A stretch of 24,749 bases of DNA from Desulfobacterales bacterium (GCA_030066455.1 JASJBQ010000048.1:1-24749); one strand, 5' to 3'. Numbered from the stretch's first letter, positions 1 through 7,775 are shown. Notes: a model not told the origin generated them from the letters alone. Numbers and translations: made by a program.

Positions 1-774
1 TTAGGACCTCCATGCACCCATGGCATACTGGACCGCCAGGAGGATGGCAATCACGAACAGGGTGCGGCGCAGCCAGCGGCGGTAGGTATCGGTGTCGACC
101 CGGCCGCGGATTCGAGTGCCGACCCACAAGCCGGTGAGCGCCAGCAGGCCCGCCGGAAGCGTTCTCCAAATGACTTCGGCGGTAAAAAGACCGGCGGCGC
201 CAAAGGTCATGGCTTGTGATAGTTTGCCGCTGAGAAAGCAGAGGTTGAAGACCCGGACCGTGGCCAGGGGTGCCAACCCCAACTCGAGGGCATAGACGAT
301 CAGGGCCGGCACGGCAGCGTTGACGGTGCCCGCCAGAAGCCCGGCGGCCAGTCCGAAAGCGATCATGGCCGTCCGGGGCCGGTTCCGGACCCACGGCATC
401 CGCAGACCGCGCTGCTGAAAGGCGAGGTAGAAACACAGGACGACAGCCAGCAGCAGCTTGTAAGGCGCCGGATCGGTGACGATAAGCAGCCGGGTGCCGG
501 CCACGCTGCCGGCCGCCACACAGACCACCAGCGGCCAGAAACGCCCGATCGACAGCCAGCCGCGGCCCCCCTGGGCGATGCTGGCGATATTGATGCCCAT
601 GGTGGGGATGAGCAGCAGCAGCATGGCCGTGCGCACGTCCAGTAGCATGGCCATCAGTGGCGTGGCCAGCAGGGGAAAGCCGAAACCCAACAGGCCTTGC
701 ACACCGCCGCTCAGCAGCAGGATGGCCCCCAGGATGACGATTTTAAAAAGGGAAAGTTCGTCGACACCGGACAT
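1..774 (-). CDS. TauE/SafE (TSUP) family membrane permease
   Basis: A 257-residue protein made almost entirely of hydrophobic helices, in the TSUP family of anion permeases (sulfite, sulfonate or other small organic acids). Near the N-terminus a glycine-rich helix (GGVQGLLGFGFPLLATPL) matches the usual first TSUP repeat, and a second half-repeat begins around residue 135 with AGLLAGTVNAAVPALIVYAL. About eight membrane segments can be seen, the normal number. The ATG at 774 lies 7 nt after the menA stop, so it is very probably the last gene of the transporter-ubiE-menA run. The substrate cannot be read from sequence. The operon suggests an anion linked to quinone metabolism or an exporter of a sulfur compound, but this is inference. 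The family is clear and the function open. Confidence 0.88.
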   Translation of the reverse strand: MSGVDELSLFKIVILGAILLLSGGVQGLLGFGFPLLATPLMAMLLDVRTAMLLLLIPTMGINIASIAQGGRGWLSIGRFWPLVVCVAAGSVAGTRLLIVTDPAPYKLLLAVVLCFYLAFQQRGLRMPWVRNRPRTAMIAFGLAAGLLAGTVNAAVPALIVYALELGLAPLATVRVFNLCFLSGKLSQAMTFGAAGLFTAEVIWRTLPAGLLALTGLWVGTRIRGRVDTDTYRRWLRRTLFVIAILLAVQYAMGAWRS

Positions 775-781
775 GGCGCGG

Positions 782-1672
782 TCAACCCATGGCCAGACCG
801 GCCGCCAGCAACAGACTGAACATCAGCGCCAGCAGGGCCGTTCGGCCGAGACCGGCGTTGAGTTCCCGACCGCGGGCCGTGTAGATCAAGCGGATGCAGC
901 TCAGAGCCAGGGGCAGACTCAGCCAGGGTAGCAGGATAAATACCGGATGCTGGCCGGTGGGCAGGGCGACCAGCGGCACCAGGTAGGCGAGGCCCACCAG
1001 CAGGGCATATTCGCCGCGGGTGGCGGCGGGGCCGATCATTACCGCCAGGGTCCGCTTCCCGGCCGCACGGTCCGTTTCGATGTCGCGCAGGTTGTTGACC
1101 ACCAGGACGGCGGTGATCAGGAAGCCCGGAGGCAGGGACATGATCAGGGCTGCTTCGCTGAAGGACAGGGCCTGGACATAGTGCGTCCCGACAACCGCCG
1201 CCGGACCAAAAAAAACAAAGACGCACAGATCCCCCAGGCCGTGCGATGCCAGGGGATAGGGGCCGCCGCTGTAGCCCAGCACGCCGGCCACCGAGGCGGC
1301 CCCGATCAGGGCAATGGGCCAGCCGCCCACATAAACCAGAAAAATCCCGATCAGGCCGGCGGCGCCCAGGGTCATCAGCATGGCGGCCCGCACCGCGCCC
1401 GGCGCAATCAGGCCGGACTGGGTGACCCGCACGGGCCCCAGCCGTTCGGCCGTGTCCACGCCGCTTTTGAAATCAAAGTAGTCGTTGGCCAGGTTGACGG
1501 CAATCTGCAGCAGGAGGGCGCCGGCCAGCGCCCCCAGGGCCGGCAGCAGGTGAAAGGTATGGTCGGCCCGGGCCAGTGCGCTGCCGACGGCGACCGGCGC
1601 CATCGCCGCCGGCAGGGTGCGCGGGCGGACGGCCAGCATCCAGTTTCGGCAGGGGTTATGGTCGGCCGACAC
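782..1672 (-). CDS. menA: 1,4-dihydroxy-2-naphthoate polyprenyltransferase (MenA, UbiA superfamily)
   Basis: MenA joins a polyprenyl chain to dihydroxynaphthoate in the membrane to give demethylmenaquinone. The N-terminal WMLAVRPRTLPAA is typical of MenA. The first Asp-rich prenyl-diphosphate/Mg site is NDYFDFKSGVDT (about residues 63-74), and the second is NNLRDIETDRAAGKRTL. Several membrane helices follow, and 296 residues is a normal length. I chose the GTG at 1672: AGGAG lies 8 nt upstream, and it keeps the residues before WMLAVRP that homologs have. An in-frame ATG further upstream at 1756 would run deep into ubiE. The GTG start overlaps the ubiE end by 17 nt, which suggests translational coupling. 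A prenyltransferase for a futalosine-pathway naphthoate cannot be fully excluded, but the motifs look like MenA. Confidence 0.9.
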   Translation of the reverse strand: MSADHNPCRNWMLAVRPRTLPAAMAPVAVGSALARADHTFHLLPALGALAGALLLQIAVNLANDYFDFKSGVDTAERLGPVRVTQSGLIAPGAVRAAMLMTLGAAGLIGIFLVYVGGWPIALIGAASVAGVLGYSGGPYPLASHGLGDLCVFVFFGPAAVVGTHYVQALSFSEAALIMSLPPGFLITAVLVVNNLRDIETDRAAGKRTLAVMIGPAATRGEYALLVGLAYLVPLVALPTGQHPVFILLPWLSLPLALSCIRLIYTARGRELNAGLGRTALLALMFSLLLAAGLAMG

Positions 1673-2393
1673 GATCGGCGCTCCTGCTGCCGGCTTCCGG
1701 TACGGTGCCGCAAATGATGGTGACGGTGTCGAACATGCGCTGTTGATAGACGACATCGACCAGCCCGGCGGCGCGCATCAGCCGGGCCAGCTCGGCCGGT
1801 GTCTTGAAAGCCTGTGTGGACTGGGGCAGGTACCGGTAGGCATCGTGGTCGCCGCTGACAAGCCCCCCTAGCCAGGGGATCACCCGGTGCATATGAAAAT
1901 CGACCAAGGGCTGCAGGACATGTCTTTCCGGCGGGGCCGTATCGAGGCAGACGATGCGCGCACCGGGTTTGGCCACACGGACCTGCTCGGCCAGGGCGCG
2001 GTCGATGGCGACCACGTTGCGCAGGAGATAACCCGAAGTGACGGCATCAAAGGTGCCGTCCGCGAAAGGCAGCGCCAGGGCGTCGGCGCAGCACCATTCC
2101 AGCCGCCGTTGAGGGAGGGCGGTGCGCCCCTGTTGGAGCATCTCCAAGGTGAAATCCGCCGCCGTGATCCGCAGGGAGGGATCGCTGCCGGCCGTCTTGG
2201 CGATACCCCCGGTGCCGCAGCCGATGTCCAGCAGGCGCCCGCCGGGCTTCAGGGCGGCCCGAACGACGACCGCACGCTGCCAGACGCGGTCCTGTCCAAA
2301 CGTCATGAGACGGTTCATCAGGTCGTAGCGTGCGGCGATCCGGGCGAACATCGAACGGACAACCTTGGCCTTTTCTTGCCGGTTCGGCAGCAT
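1656..2393 (-). CDS. ubiE: Demethylmenaquinone methyltransferase (UbiE/MenG)
   Basis: A SAM-dependent C-methyltransferase for the last step of menaquinone synthesis (and of ubiquinone in organisms that make it). The family's N-terminal signature appears as YDLMNRLMTFGQDRVWQR at about residues 23-40. The SAM-binding glycine motif is DIGCGTGG at 56-63. The C-terminal UbiE signature appears as YRYLPQS followed by F and an AEL segment. The length of 245 is usual. The ATG at 2393 is 2 nt after the permease stop, and the 3' end overlaps the menA start, so expression with both neighbours is likely. The last 15 or so residues (from PEAGSRSADR) are a non-conserved tail overlapping the menA ribosome-binding region. 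With menA next door, the menaquinone role (MenG) is more likely than ubiquinone. Confidence 0.93.
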   Translation of the reverse strand: MLPNRQEKAKVVRSMFARIAARYDLMNRLMTFGQDRVWQRAVVVRAALKPGGRLLDIGCGTGGIAKTAGSDPSLRITAADFTLEMLQQGRTALPQRRLEWCCADALALPFADGTFDAVTSGYLLRNVVAIDRALAEQVRVAKPGARIVCLDTAPPERHVLQPLVDFHMHRVIPWLGGLVSGDHDAYRYLPQSTQAFKTPAELARLMRAAGLVDVVYQQRMFDTVTIICGTVPEAGSRSADRVGRP

Positions 2394-2395
2394 TG

Positions 2396-3160
2396 TCAGG
2401 TATTATCTCCCGCAAGGTGGCGGTGGCGGTTGATCCGGCGCTCCAGAGCGAAAACGGCAAAATAGAGCAGCAGGCCCAGGGCGCTCATGCCGAGGATGCC
2501 GGCGTACATCTGGGGGTAGAGCAGCACCTGGTAGGTTTCCACGACGATATAGTAGCCCAGGCCCCAGGTCGTCAACGACTGCTCGGCGATGAAGAGAACG
2601 GCCACCGCCGTGCCGATGGAGACCCGCAGGGCCGTCAGCACGGCCGGCAGCGAGGCCGGCAGGTAAACATAGCGGAAGAGGGCCCGCCGGCCGGCCCCCA
2701 GCGAGCGCACGGACATGAGCAAGTCGTGATGCAGGCCAGCGGCTTCGTCACGCACCACCACCAAGATCTGGAAGAAGATGATCAGGGCAATCAAAAAGAT
2801 TTTGCTCAGGTCGGTGATGCCCATCAAGACGTAGATGACGGGAAGCAGCACAATTTTGGGGATGGGGTAGAGAATCGCAACCAGCGGGGAAAACAGCCGG
2901 TTCAGCGCCGGCAGTTGACCCAGGGCCAGTCCGGCGGGTACCGCCGTGGCGACGGCCAGCATGATCGCCGCCAGCACGCGGCCGGCGCTGGCCAGGAAAT
3001 GCAGGCCCAACTCGCCGGCGATCGAGCGGACAAAGAGGGGCACGACCACGCTGGGAGGCGGCAGGATCGGGCGGTCGACCAGCCAGGCGGCCAACTGCCA
3101 GAGCACAACAAACATGCCCACACCGATCAAAAACGATGCCGGCGCGCGTGACGGCTTCAT
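2396..3160 (-). CDS. ABC transporter permease, SsuC/TauC/nitrate type
   Basis: Inner-membrane permease of a binding-protein-dependent importer of the nitrate/sulfonate/thiamine-precursor class. A first helix (FLIGVGMFVVLWQLAAWLV) and about five more are visible. The cytoplasmic EAA-type loop that contacts the ATPase is near residues 153-175, with the conserved SLGA and LPASLPAVLTALR. I chose the ATG at 3160, giving 254 residues, because it overlaps the ATPase stop in an ATGA arrangement; a longer reading would start inside the ATPase gene. The stop is 2 nt before ubiE. The neighbouring ATPase and periplasmic protein complete the importer. Specificity within this class (taurine, alkanesulfonate, nitrate, pyrimidine precursors, aromatic acids) is not readable from the permease. 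Confidence 0.92.
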   Translation of the reverse strand: MKPSRAPASFLIGVGMFVVLWQLAAWLVDRPILPPPSVVVPLFVRSIAGELGLHFLASAGRVLAAIMLAVATAVPAGLALGQLPALNRLFSPLVAILYPIPKIVLLPVIYVLMGITDLSKIFLIALIIFFQILVVVRDEAAGLHHDLLMSVRSLGAGRRALFRYVYLPASLPAVLTALRVSIGTAVAVLFIAEQSLTTWGLGYYIVVETYQVLLYPQMYAGILGMSALGLLLYFAVFALERRINRHRHLAGDNT

Positions 3161-3936
3161 GTCAGACCCTCCAACAGGGTGCGGATGTTGGCGCATTGTC
3201 GGTTGAAGGCCCCGTCTGGCGCACCGTCCGTGTCGGCGCTGCAGGGGTTGTCTATAAGGTGCGGCTTGCGGTTGGTTTCGCGGGCCAGCACCAGGATGCG
3301 GTCGCCCATGCGCACGGCCTCCTCGATGCGGTGGGTCACGATGACCGTGGTGAGATCGGATTCGCGCTTGAGCATCAGAACGAGCGCCTGCAGCCGATCA
3401 CTGGTAGGCGCATCCAGGGCGGAGAACGGCTCGTCCATGAGCAGAACATCGGGGTCGAGGGTCATGGTGCGGGCGATGGCGGTGCGTTGTCTCTGCCCCC
3501 GGGAGAGCTGCCCCGGATAATGACCCTGCAGTTTGTCGAGACCCAGCCGCTGGAGCCAGTAGTCCACTTTCTGCCGGCCCAGACCGGCATCAATCTCGAA
3601 GTCCCGGGGGGCGTGCTTGCCGTCGGGTCCGTAAAAGCGGCGGATTTTGAGGCCCAGCATGGCATTGTCCGCCACCGTGGCCCAGGGCAGGAGGCCGTGG
3701 TCCTGAAGGATGAGTCCGGTTTCGGGACGCGGCCGCGACAACGGGGCGCCATCGATGTGGATGGCGCCCCGGCCGGGCCGGAAGAGTCCGGCCAGCAGAT
3801 AGAGCAGGCTGGTCTTGCCGCATCCCGAGGGGCCGATGACGGCCATGGTCTCACCGCGTTCGATCCGCAGGTTGAAATCATCGAAAAGGGGAGGCTGGCT
3901 GCGATAGGCGAAGGTGATGGTGCGCAGTTCAATCAT
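3157..3936 (-). CDS. ABC transporter ATP-binding protein, SsuB/TauB/nitrate type
   Basis: The cytoplasmic ATPase driving the importer encoded around it. Walker A is GPSGCGKTS (about residues 35-43), the Q-loop is ILQDHGLLPW, the ABC signature is LSRGQRQR, Walker B is VLLMDEPFSALD and the switch histidine is in VIVTHRIEEA. The FSALD and EEA forms are typical of the SsuB/TauB/NrtD group. About 259 residues is normal. Start choice is uncertain: the ATG at 3936 gives a family-like beginning (MIELRTITFAY), while a TTG at 3948 would add four residues; neither has a strong ribosome-binding site. It follows the binding-protein gene by 18 nt and overlaps the permease by 4 nt. Confidence 0.93.
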   Translation of the reverse strand: MIELRTITFAYRSQPPLFDDFNLRIERGETMAVIGPSGCGKTSLLYLLAGLFRPGRGAIHIDGAPLSRPRPETGLILQDHGLLPWATVADNAMLGLKIRRFYGPDGKHAPRDFEIDAGLGRQKVDYWLQRLGLDKLQGHYPGQLSRGQRQRTAIARTMTLDPDVLLMDEPFSALDAPTSDRLQALVLMLKRESDLTTVIVTHRIEEAVRMGDRILVLARETNRKPHLIDNPCSADTDGAPDGAFNRQCANIRTLLEGLT

Positions 3937-3954
3937 CGCGGTACCCAACCAACG

Positions 3955-4944
3955 TCAGGGACGGTCCGCAGGCGCCGGCCGGATGAAGCGATCGGTCACC
4001 GAGCGGCTGTAGGGCAAAGGCGTGTCCAAGAGCCGGCGCGCCTGCATCCAGTGCATGGCATCCTGCCATTGGTCGATCGTGGGTACCCGGCCATGGGCGA
4101 ACGGCGGAATGCGGAAGCTGTCGCGTACGTTGGGTGGGATGCGGATCTTGGCAAGCATCAGGGGGCGATAGGCGCGGGGATCGGCGTTGATGGCCGCGGC
4201 GGCGCGCTGCCAGGCCGAGATGAAAGCCTGAACCTGGTCGTGTTTGGTCTCCACGGCCGCAAGCGCGAAGGTCAGAATACTGAGGCTGTAATCGGCGGCG
4301 GCGGTATCGTCGGCCACCAGGACCGCTCCGGCCCCGATGGCGCTCATGGCCAGGGGGTCGGGCAGCACCGCGGCGGCCAGGTGTCCCTGGATCAGCAGTT
4401 GATAGCGTTCGGGGATCGCCGGTACCGACTGTTTGCGAATAAGCGCCGACGGGAGTCCCGCGCTTTGCAGGAGTCGATCGGTGACGTACTCGATAATGGT
4501 GTGGCGGGAGATGCCGATCGGTACGCCGGCCAGGTCCGCGATGGTCTGATGGCCACTGCTCGGGGCGGCCAGGAGGCGAAAGAGTGGATGGCCCGGACCG
4601 GCGGCCCTTACGACCGAGACGATCTGGACGCGGGGGCGGTCGCGATTGAAATTGGCGCTGCTGATGATTTCATTGAGCATGCCGTCGATCTGCCCGGATT
4701 GCATGAGCTGGTCGCGCGCCGCGCCGCTGGCAACCTTGACCGCTTCCACCCGCACACCGGCCGCTTCAAAAAACTGCTCTTTTTCAGCCACGTAGTACGG
4801 CAGGCTGTCGATGATCGGCAGCAGGGCGACTCTCAGCGGCGGCCGGGCCGATGCCGCGGCGGGCGTAACGGCCAGCAGGCCGAGGCTCAAACCAACGAGC
4901 AAGGCAACATACGATCGAAGTCTGGAGTGAATACAAGCACGCAT
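3955..4944 (-). CDS. Periplasmic substrate-binding protein, NMT1/TauA-like
   Basis: First gene of the importer set; it would capture the ligand in the periplasm. The ATG at 4944 opens a clear signal peptide: basic start (MRACIHSRLR), hydrophobic core (YVALLVGLSLGLLAV) and a cleavage region around AAASA near residue 31. An upstream in-frame reading to 5079 lacks that pattern. The mature part begins PPLRVALLPIIDSLPYYVAEKEQFFEAAGVRVE, the usual opening of the NMT1/THI5/TauA/SsuA fold; hinge-like features include the segment with GISRHTIIEYVTDRLL. A purine-rich stretch (AGGGATGG) lies just upstream of the start. A 147-nt gap separates it from the coiled-coil gene upstream. The ligand is unknown; linkage to ubiE-menA makes a quinone precursor or other aromatic acid possible, which is inference only. 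Confidence 0.9.
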   Translation of the reverse strand: MRACIHSRLRSYVALLVGLSLGLLAVTPAAASARPPLRVALLPIIDSLPYYVAEKEQFFEAAGVRVEAVKVASGAARDQLMQSGQIDGMLNEIISSANFNRDRPRVQIVSVVRAAGPGHPLFRLLAAPSSGHQTIADLAGVPIGISRHTIIEYVTDRLLQSAGLPSALIRKQSVPAIPERYQLLIQGHLAAAVLPDPLAMSAIGAGAVLVADDTAAADYSLSILTFALAAVETKHDQVQAFISAWQRAAAAINADPRAYRPLMLAKIRIPPNVRDSFRIPPFAHGRVPTIDQWQDAMHWMQARRLLDTPLPYSRSVTDRFIRPAPADRP

Positions 4945-5091
4945 TGAACCATCCCTGGATGTGAATCGATTGTGTCCGGCCGTGTTCAAAGCCGAGGGCC
5001 AATCCCTGGGGCTCGCGGATGTCGGCGCATGGCAGGGAGTCATCAAGCACGGCCGGCCAAACCGTCCGCCGCCGATCAATGCAACGGCGCG

Positions 5092-6306
5092 CTAGTGATT
5101 GTGGAAAAATGGCCGCGGCAGCTCGATCACCACCGGAAAGACCGGGCTGATATCGGGGCCGACAGCGCTCAGGCCTTCGGCATTTTCCGTGATCGAAACG
5201 ATGACGCTGTAGGCGAAACTGACGACGTGGCGCGGGATGGGGTAGAAGACCTGGAAATGATCGCGGCTCACGGCCAGAAGTTTGACATTTTGAATTTCCG
5301 CCGGGTTGCCGTAGGTCAGGCCAATCATGCGGCCTTCATAGAATTCGAGCCGGGCTTGGAGGGAGGCTGCCGGCCGGTAGTCGTTCGGCGGGGAGGCCGG
5401 TGGGTCGGCGGCTTCAGCTGAATCGCCTGCCACCGGGTTTTCGGGGGGATATTCGATGTATTCGAAGGCGCCCGCCTGGTCTTCGATGGCGGCGCTGTCG
5501 AGCTCCTCGATTTCGATTTCATCCCTGTCGTCCGGCGGCTGGTTTTCTTCGATCGCATCGCCGGGCGTGTCATCGTCGATCGCCTGTTGTTGCTCTTCCT
5601 CCTGCCGGCGGTGTTCTTCCAATTCGCGCTCTCGGGCCTCGGCTTCCTGGCGTTCCTGTTCCTCCTGCTGGCGTCGCAGGGCCTCGGCTTCCTGGCGCTC
5701 CTGCTCCTCCTGCTCGCGTCGCAGGGCTTCGGCTTTCTCCTCCTCTTCGCGCTGGCGCGCTTCGGCTTCCTCCTGCTCTCGTCTCCGGGCTTCGGCTTTT
5801 TCTTCCTCTTCTTGCCGACGCCGTTCGGCTTCGGCTTTTTCTTCTTCCTCTTTCTGGCGTTTGAGGGCCTCGGCCTTCTCAAGCTCCTCTTTCTGGCGTT
5901 TTAGAATGTCCGCGCGCTTCTGGGCCTCGATACGGCGTTCCTCCTCAAGGCGTCGGGCTTCTTCCTCGGCCTGACGGCGCTCGGCCTCACGCCGCTGGCG
6001 TTCTTCCTCTTCGCGCTGACGGGCCTCGGCTTCCAGGCGCTCCCGCTCCTCCTGCTCGCGACGCAGGGCCTCGGCTTTGGCTTCCTCTTCCCTCCGTCGC
6101 GCTTCGGCCTCCTGCCGCTCCCTTTCCTCCTGCTCGCGTTTCAGGGCCTCGGCTTGTTCCTGCTCCTCGATGTGGCGCCGCAGCGCTTCGGCCTTTTCAA
6201 GTTCTTCGTAATAGCGTGAAAAGTGGATGCCGCACTGCGAGCATTCTTCGGCCAGAAAATTATTGGCATGGCCGCAGTTGGGACAGGTAATCGTTTTGAC
6301 TTTCAT
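5092..6306 (-). CDS. Zinc-ribbon protein with long charged coiled coil and C-terminal domain
   Basis: A 404-residue protein of unknown function. Residues 8-25 form a four-cysteine zinc ribbon (C8xxC11 and C22xxC25: CPNCGHANN...CSQCG). From about 32 to 250 it is almost pure E/R/Q/A/K in imperfect units resembling REQEERERQEAEA, predicted to be one long alpha-helical coiled coil. An acidic, proline-containing linker (DDDTPGD...EIEIEELD) follows. The last 80 or so residues are ordinary mixed sequence (ARLEFYEGRMIGLTYGN...HFQVFYPIPRHVVSF), likely a small beta-rich domain. The ATG at 6306 was chosen because AGGA lies about 10 nt upstream and the ribbon starts right after it; an upstream in-frame reading to 6342 adds a basic tail. 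No signal peptide or membrane helix, so cytoplasmic. A good divergent promoter lies at 6461-6489. It could be a scaffold or a nucleic-acid- or polar-localisation protein; no function is proven. Confidence 0.85.
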   Translation of the reverse strand: MKVKTITCPNCGHANNFLAEECSQCGIHFSRYYEELEKAEALRRHIEEQEQAEALKREQEERERQEAEARRREEEAKAEALRREQEERERLEAEARQREEEERQRREAERRQAEEEARRLEEERRIEAQKRADILKRQKEELEKAEALKRQKEEEEKAEAERRRQEEEEKAEARRREQEEAEARQREEEEKAEALRREQEEQERQEAEALRRQQEEQERQEAEARERELEEHRRQEEEQQQAIDDDTPGDAIEENQPPDDRDEIEIEELDSAAIEDQAGAFEYIEYPPENPVAGDSAEAADPPASPPNDYRPAASLQARLEFYEGRMIGLTYGNPAEIQNVKLLAVSRDHFQVFYPIPRHVVSFAYSVIVSITENAEGLSAVGPDISPVFPVVIELPRPFFHNH

Positions 6307-6460
6307 TTCTCGGCCGTCCTTTCGCCTGGTGCGATCGATCATTACTCGGGCATTGCCGTCAGCGGTCTGCGGGGCGGCGCTTCAAGGGTGTGAGCCGAAC
6401 GAGGTCGGGCGCCCGGGCGCCCCTGTATCCAGCCCCCTCGTCATCGCGTAACATACAGTG

Positions 6461-6489
6461 ATCCTAAAAAAAAATATGTACCCTGTCAA
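6461..6489 (-). promoter_or_regulatory. Sigma70-like promoter for the zinc-ribbon coiled-coil gene
   Basis: On the minus strand TTGACA (6484-6489, a perfect -35) is followed after 17 nt by TAGGAT (6461-6466, four of six matches to TATAAT). The spacer holds a run of nine T. Transcription would start near 6455 and leave a leader of about 150 nt before the ATG at 6306. The assignment rests on consensus match and position only. Confidence 0.6.
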
Positions 6490-6541
6490 TTGAAAACCCC
6501 CAACCCTCCAGGCCGCCAAAGCCCCGGGCGGAGAAGAGGAG

Positions 6542-6570
6542 TTGACAGCGCCGCCGCGGATTTCTATATC
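6542..6570 (+). promoter_or_regulatory. Sigma70-like promoter for hslO
   Basis: TTGACA (6542-6547) and TATATC (6565-6570) are separated by exactly 17 nt. It is a perfect -35 and a five-of-six -10, 46 nt before the hslO ATG. Together with the minus-strand promoter at 6461-6489 it makes a compact divergent promoter region in an AT-rich island. No heat-shock sigma32 boxes were recognised. Confidence 0.65.
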
Positions 6571-6616
6571 CTGTGGGCTCTAAAAAAAAGCGCCTTGGAA
6601 CGGGCGTCAAACATCG

Positions 6617-7600
6617 ATGGAACGAACGATGGAAGACCAGCCAGAAAAAACGCGTCAACGTAAAACATTAGAACTCAAGGCAAGACTCAAGGCGGCTTCG
6701 GGGGATCGCCTTCATCGTTTCGTGCTCAAGGGGGGGCAGGCCCGAGGCGGATTGGTCAACGGCGTTTTTCTAGTTCAGAAGATGCGCCGTCAGCATCACC
6801 TCGGGATTCTGGAAACCCTGGTGCTCGGCCATGCCTACCTCGGGGCTTTGCTGATGGCGGCTTCGATGAAAGGGGAAGAGCGGGTGGCCCTGCAGATCGA
6901 CTGTGCCGGCCCCATCAAGGGCCTGGTGGTCGAAGCCAATGCCCGCCTGGAGGTGCGGGGCTACCTCAAGCGTGTGCCCGTCCCGATCGATCGGCCGTTG
7001 GAGGATTTTGATCTGGCCCCGTTCTTCGGTGCGGGCCTGCTGCGCGTCACACGGAACTTGCAGGACGCCAAACAACCCTTCAGCGGTACGGTCGATTTGA
7101 AGTCCGGCAATCTGGCCGAAGACCTGACGTATTACTACCTGTCATCCGAGCAGGTGCATACCGCCTTCAATTTGAGCATCCAGTTCGACCGGCGGGGGGA
7201 GGTGATTGGTGCCGGCGGTCTTTTTCTGCAGCGCATGCCCGGCTGCCGCGAAAGCGTGAGCGTCGACATGGAACGCATCGTGCGGACCCTGCCCCCCCTG
7301 GGAAAGGCCCTGGCGGAGGGGCGTGAACCGCGGGCGCTGATTTCGGAGGAGTTCGCCGCTCTGCAGCCGGAGATCACAGACAGTCGGCGGGTGGATTTCT
7401 TCTGCCCCTGCAACCGCAAACGCTTCGAGCGCCTGCTGGCCCTGCTGCCGGCCGAGGATCTTGCGGATTTGCAGCGCAACGGGCCTTTCCCGGTTGAACT
7501 GCGTTGCAATTACTGCAACCGGGTGCATATATTTACGCAGGCGCAGATGGGCGCGATCGGTACGCATCCAGGCCCGCGCTCGACCTCACCGCCAACCTGA
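6617..7600 (+). CDS. hslO: Redox-regulated chaperone Hsp33
   Basis: A cytoplasmic holdase chaperone that is switched on by oxidation. The C-terminal zinc-binding redox switch is complete: CPC (C263, C265) and CNYC (C297, C300), with the usual spacing of about 31 residues. The N-terminal domain shows family features such as LETLVLGHAYLGALLMAASMKGEERVALQI, the core GLVVEANARLEVRGYL, and LAEDLTYYYLSSEQ. The length of 327 is slightly longer than the E. coli protein because of short extensions at both ends. Start is uncertain between the ATG at 6617 and one at 6629, which has GGA 8 nt upstream. A strong promoter-like sequence lies 46 nt upstream, and no partner gene follows closely, so it is probably monocistronic. 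Confidence 0.95.
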   Translation: MERTMEDQPEKTRQRKTLELKARLKAASGDRLHRFVLKGGQARGGLVNGVFLVQKMRRQHHLGILETLVLGHAYLGALLMAASMKGEERVALQIDCAGPIKGLVVEANARLEVRGYLKRVPVPIDRPLEDFDLAPFFGAGLLRVTRNLQDAKQPFSGTVDLKSGNLAEDLTYYYLSSEQVHTAFNLSIQFDRRGEVIGAGGLFLQRMPGCRESVSVDMERIVRTLPPLGKALAEGREPRALISEEFAALQPEITDSRRVDFFCPCNRKRFERLLALLPAEDLADLQRNGPFPVELRCNYCNRVHIFTQAQMGAIGTHPGPRSTSPPT

Positions 7601-7775
7601 ATGATGCGTATCCGGCGAATCGAACTTTATGCGGCGCAGAGCGTCTGCATGCACGCGCTGCCGGCGGTTGGCGAATGGTCATGGCCACGGGCCGGCGAGG
7701 CGATGGCCGTTATCCGCGACCTTCGACCGGCCCATGAGCGTGCCGGACAGACCCGGGTGCTAGCGATCGAAAAGC

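Larger units (their letters stand above)
6307..6616. other. Divergent intergenic region (about 310 bp)
   Basis: The stretch between the coiled-coil gene and hslO. It holds the two opposing promoters described separately and an A-tract at 6466-6474. The part from 6310 to 6450 looks like the untranslated leader of the coiled-coil gene; no open frame with a credible ribosome-binding site or coding look was found in it. Confidence 0.6.

Noticed and set aside
3136..4947. Long plus-strand open frame of 603 codons opposite the transporter genes
   Set aside because: It is antisense to the binding protein and ATPase, whose motifs are complete. Its translation is rich in G, Q, H and R without any domain, as expected from GC-rich shadow frames.
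4945..5091. Thiamine (TPP) riboswitch before the NMT1/TauA-like binding protein
   Set aside because: The conserved CUGAGA core and the expected helix order are absent.
5325..5974. Several open frames on both strands within the coiled-coil region
   Set aside because: The repetitive E/R/Q coding DNA opens all frames; translations are Ser/Leu/Arg-rich low complexity.
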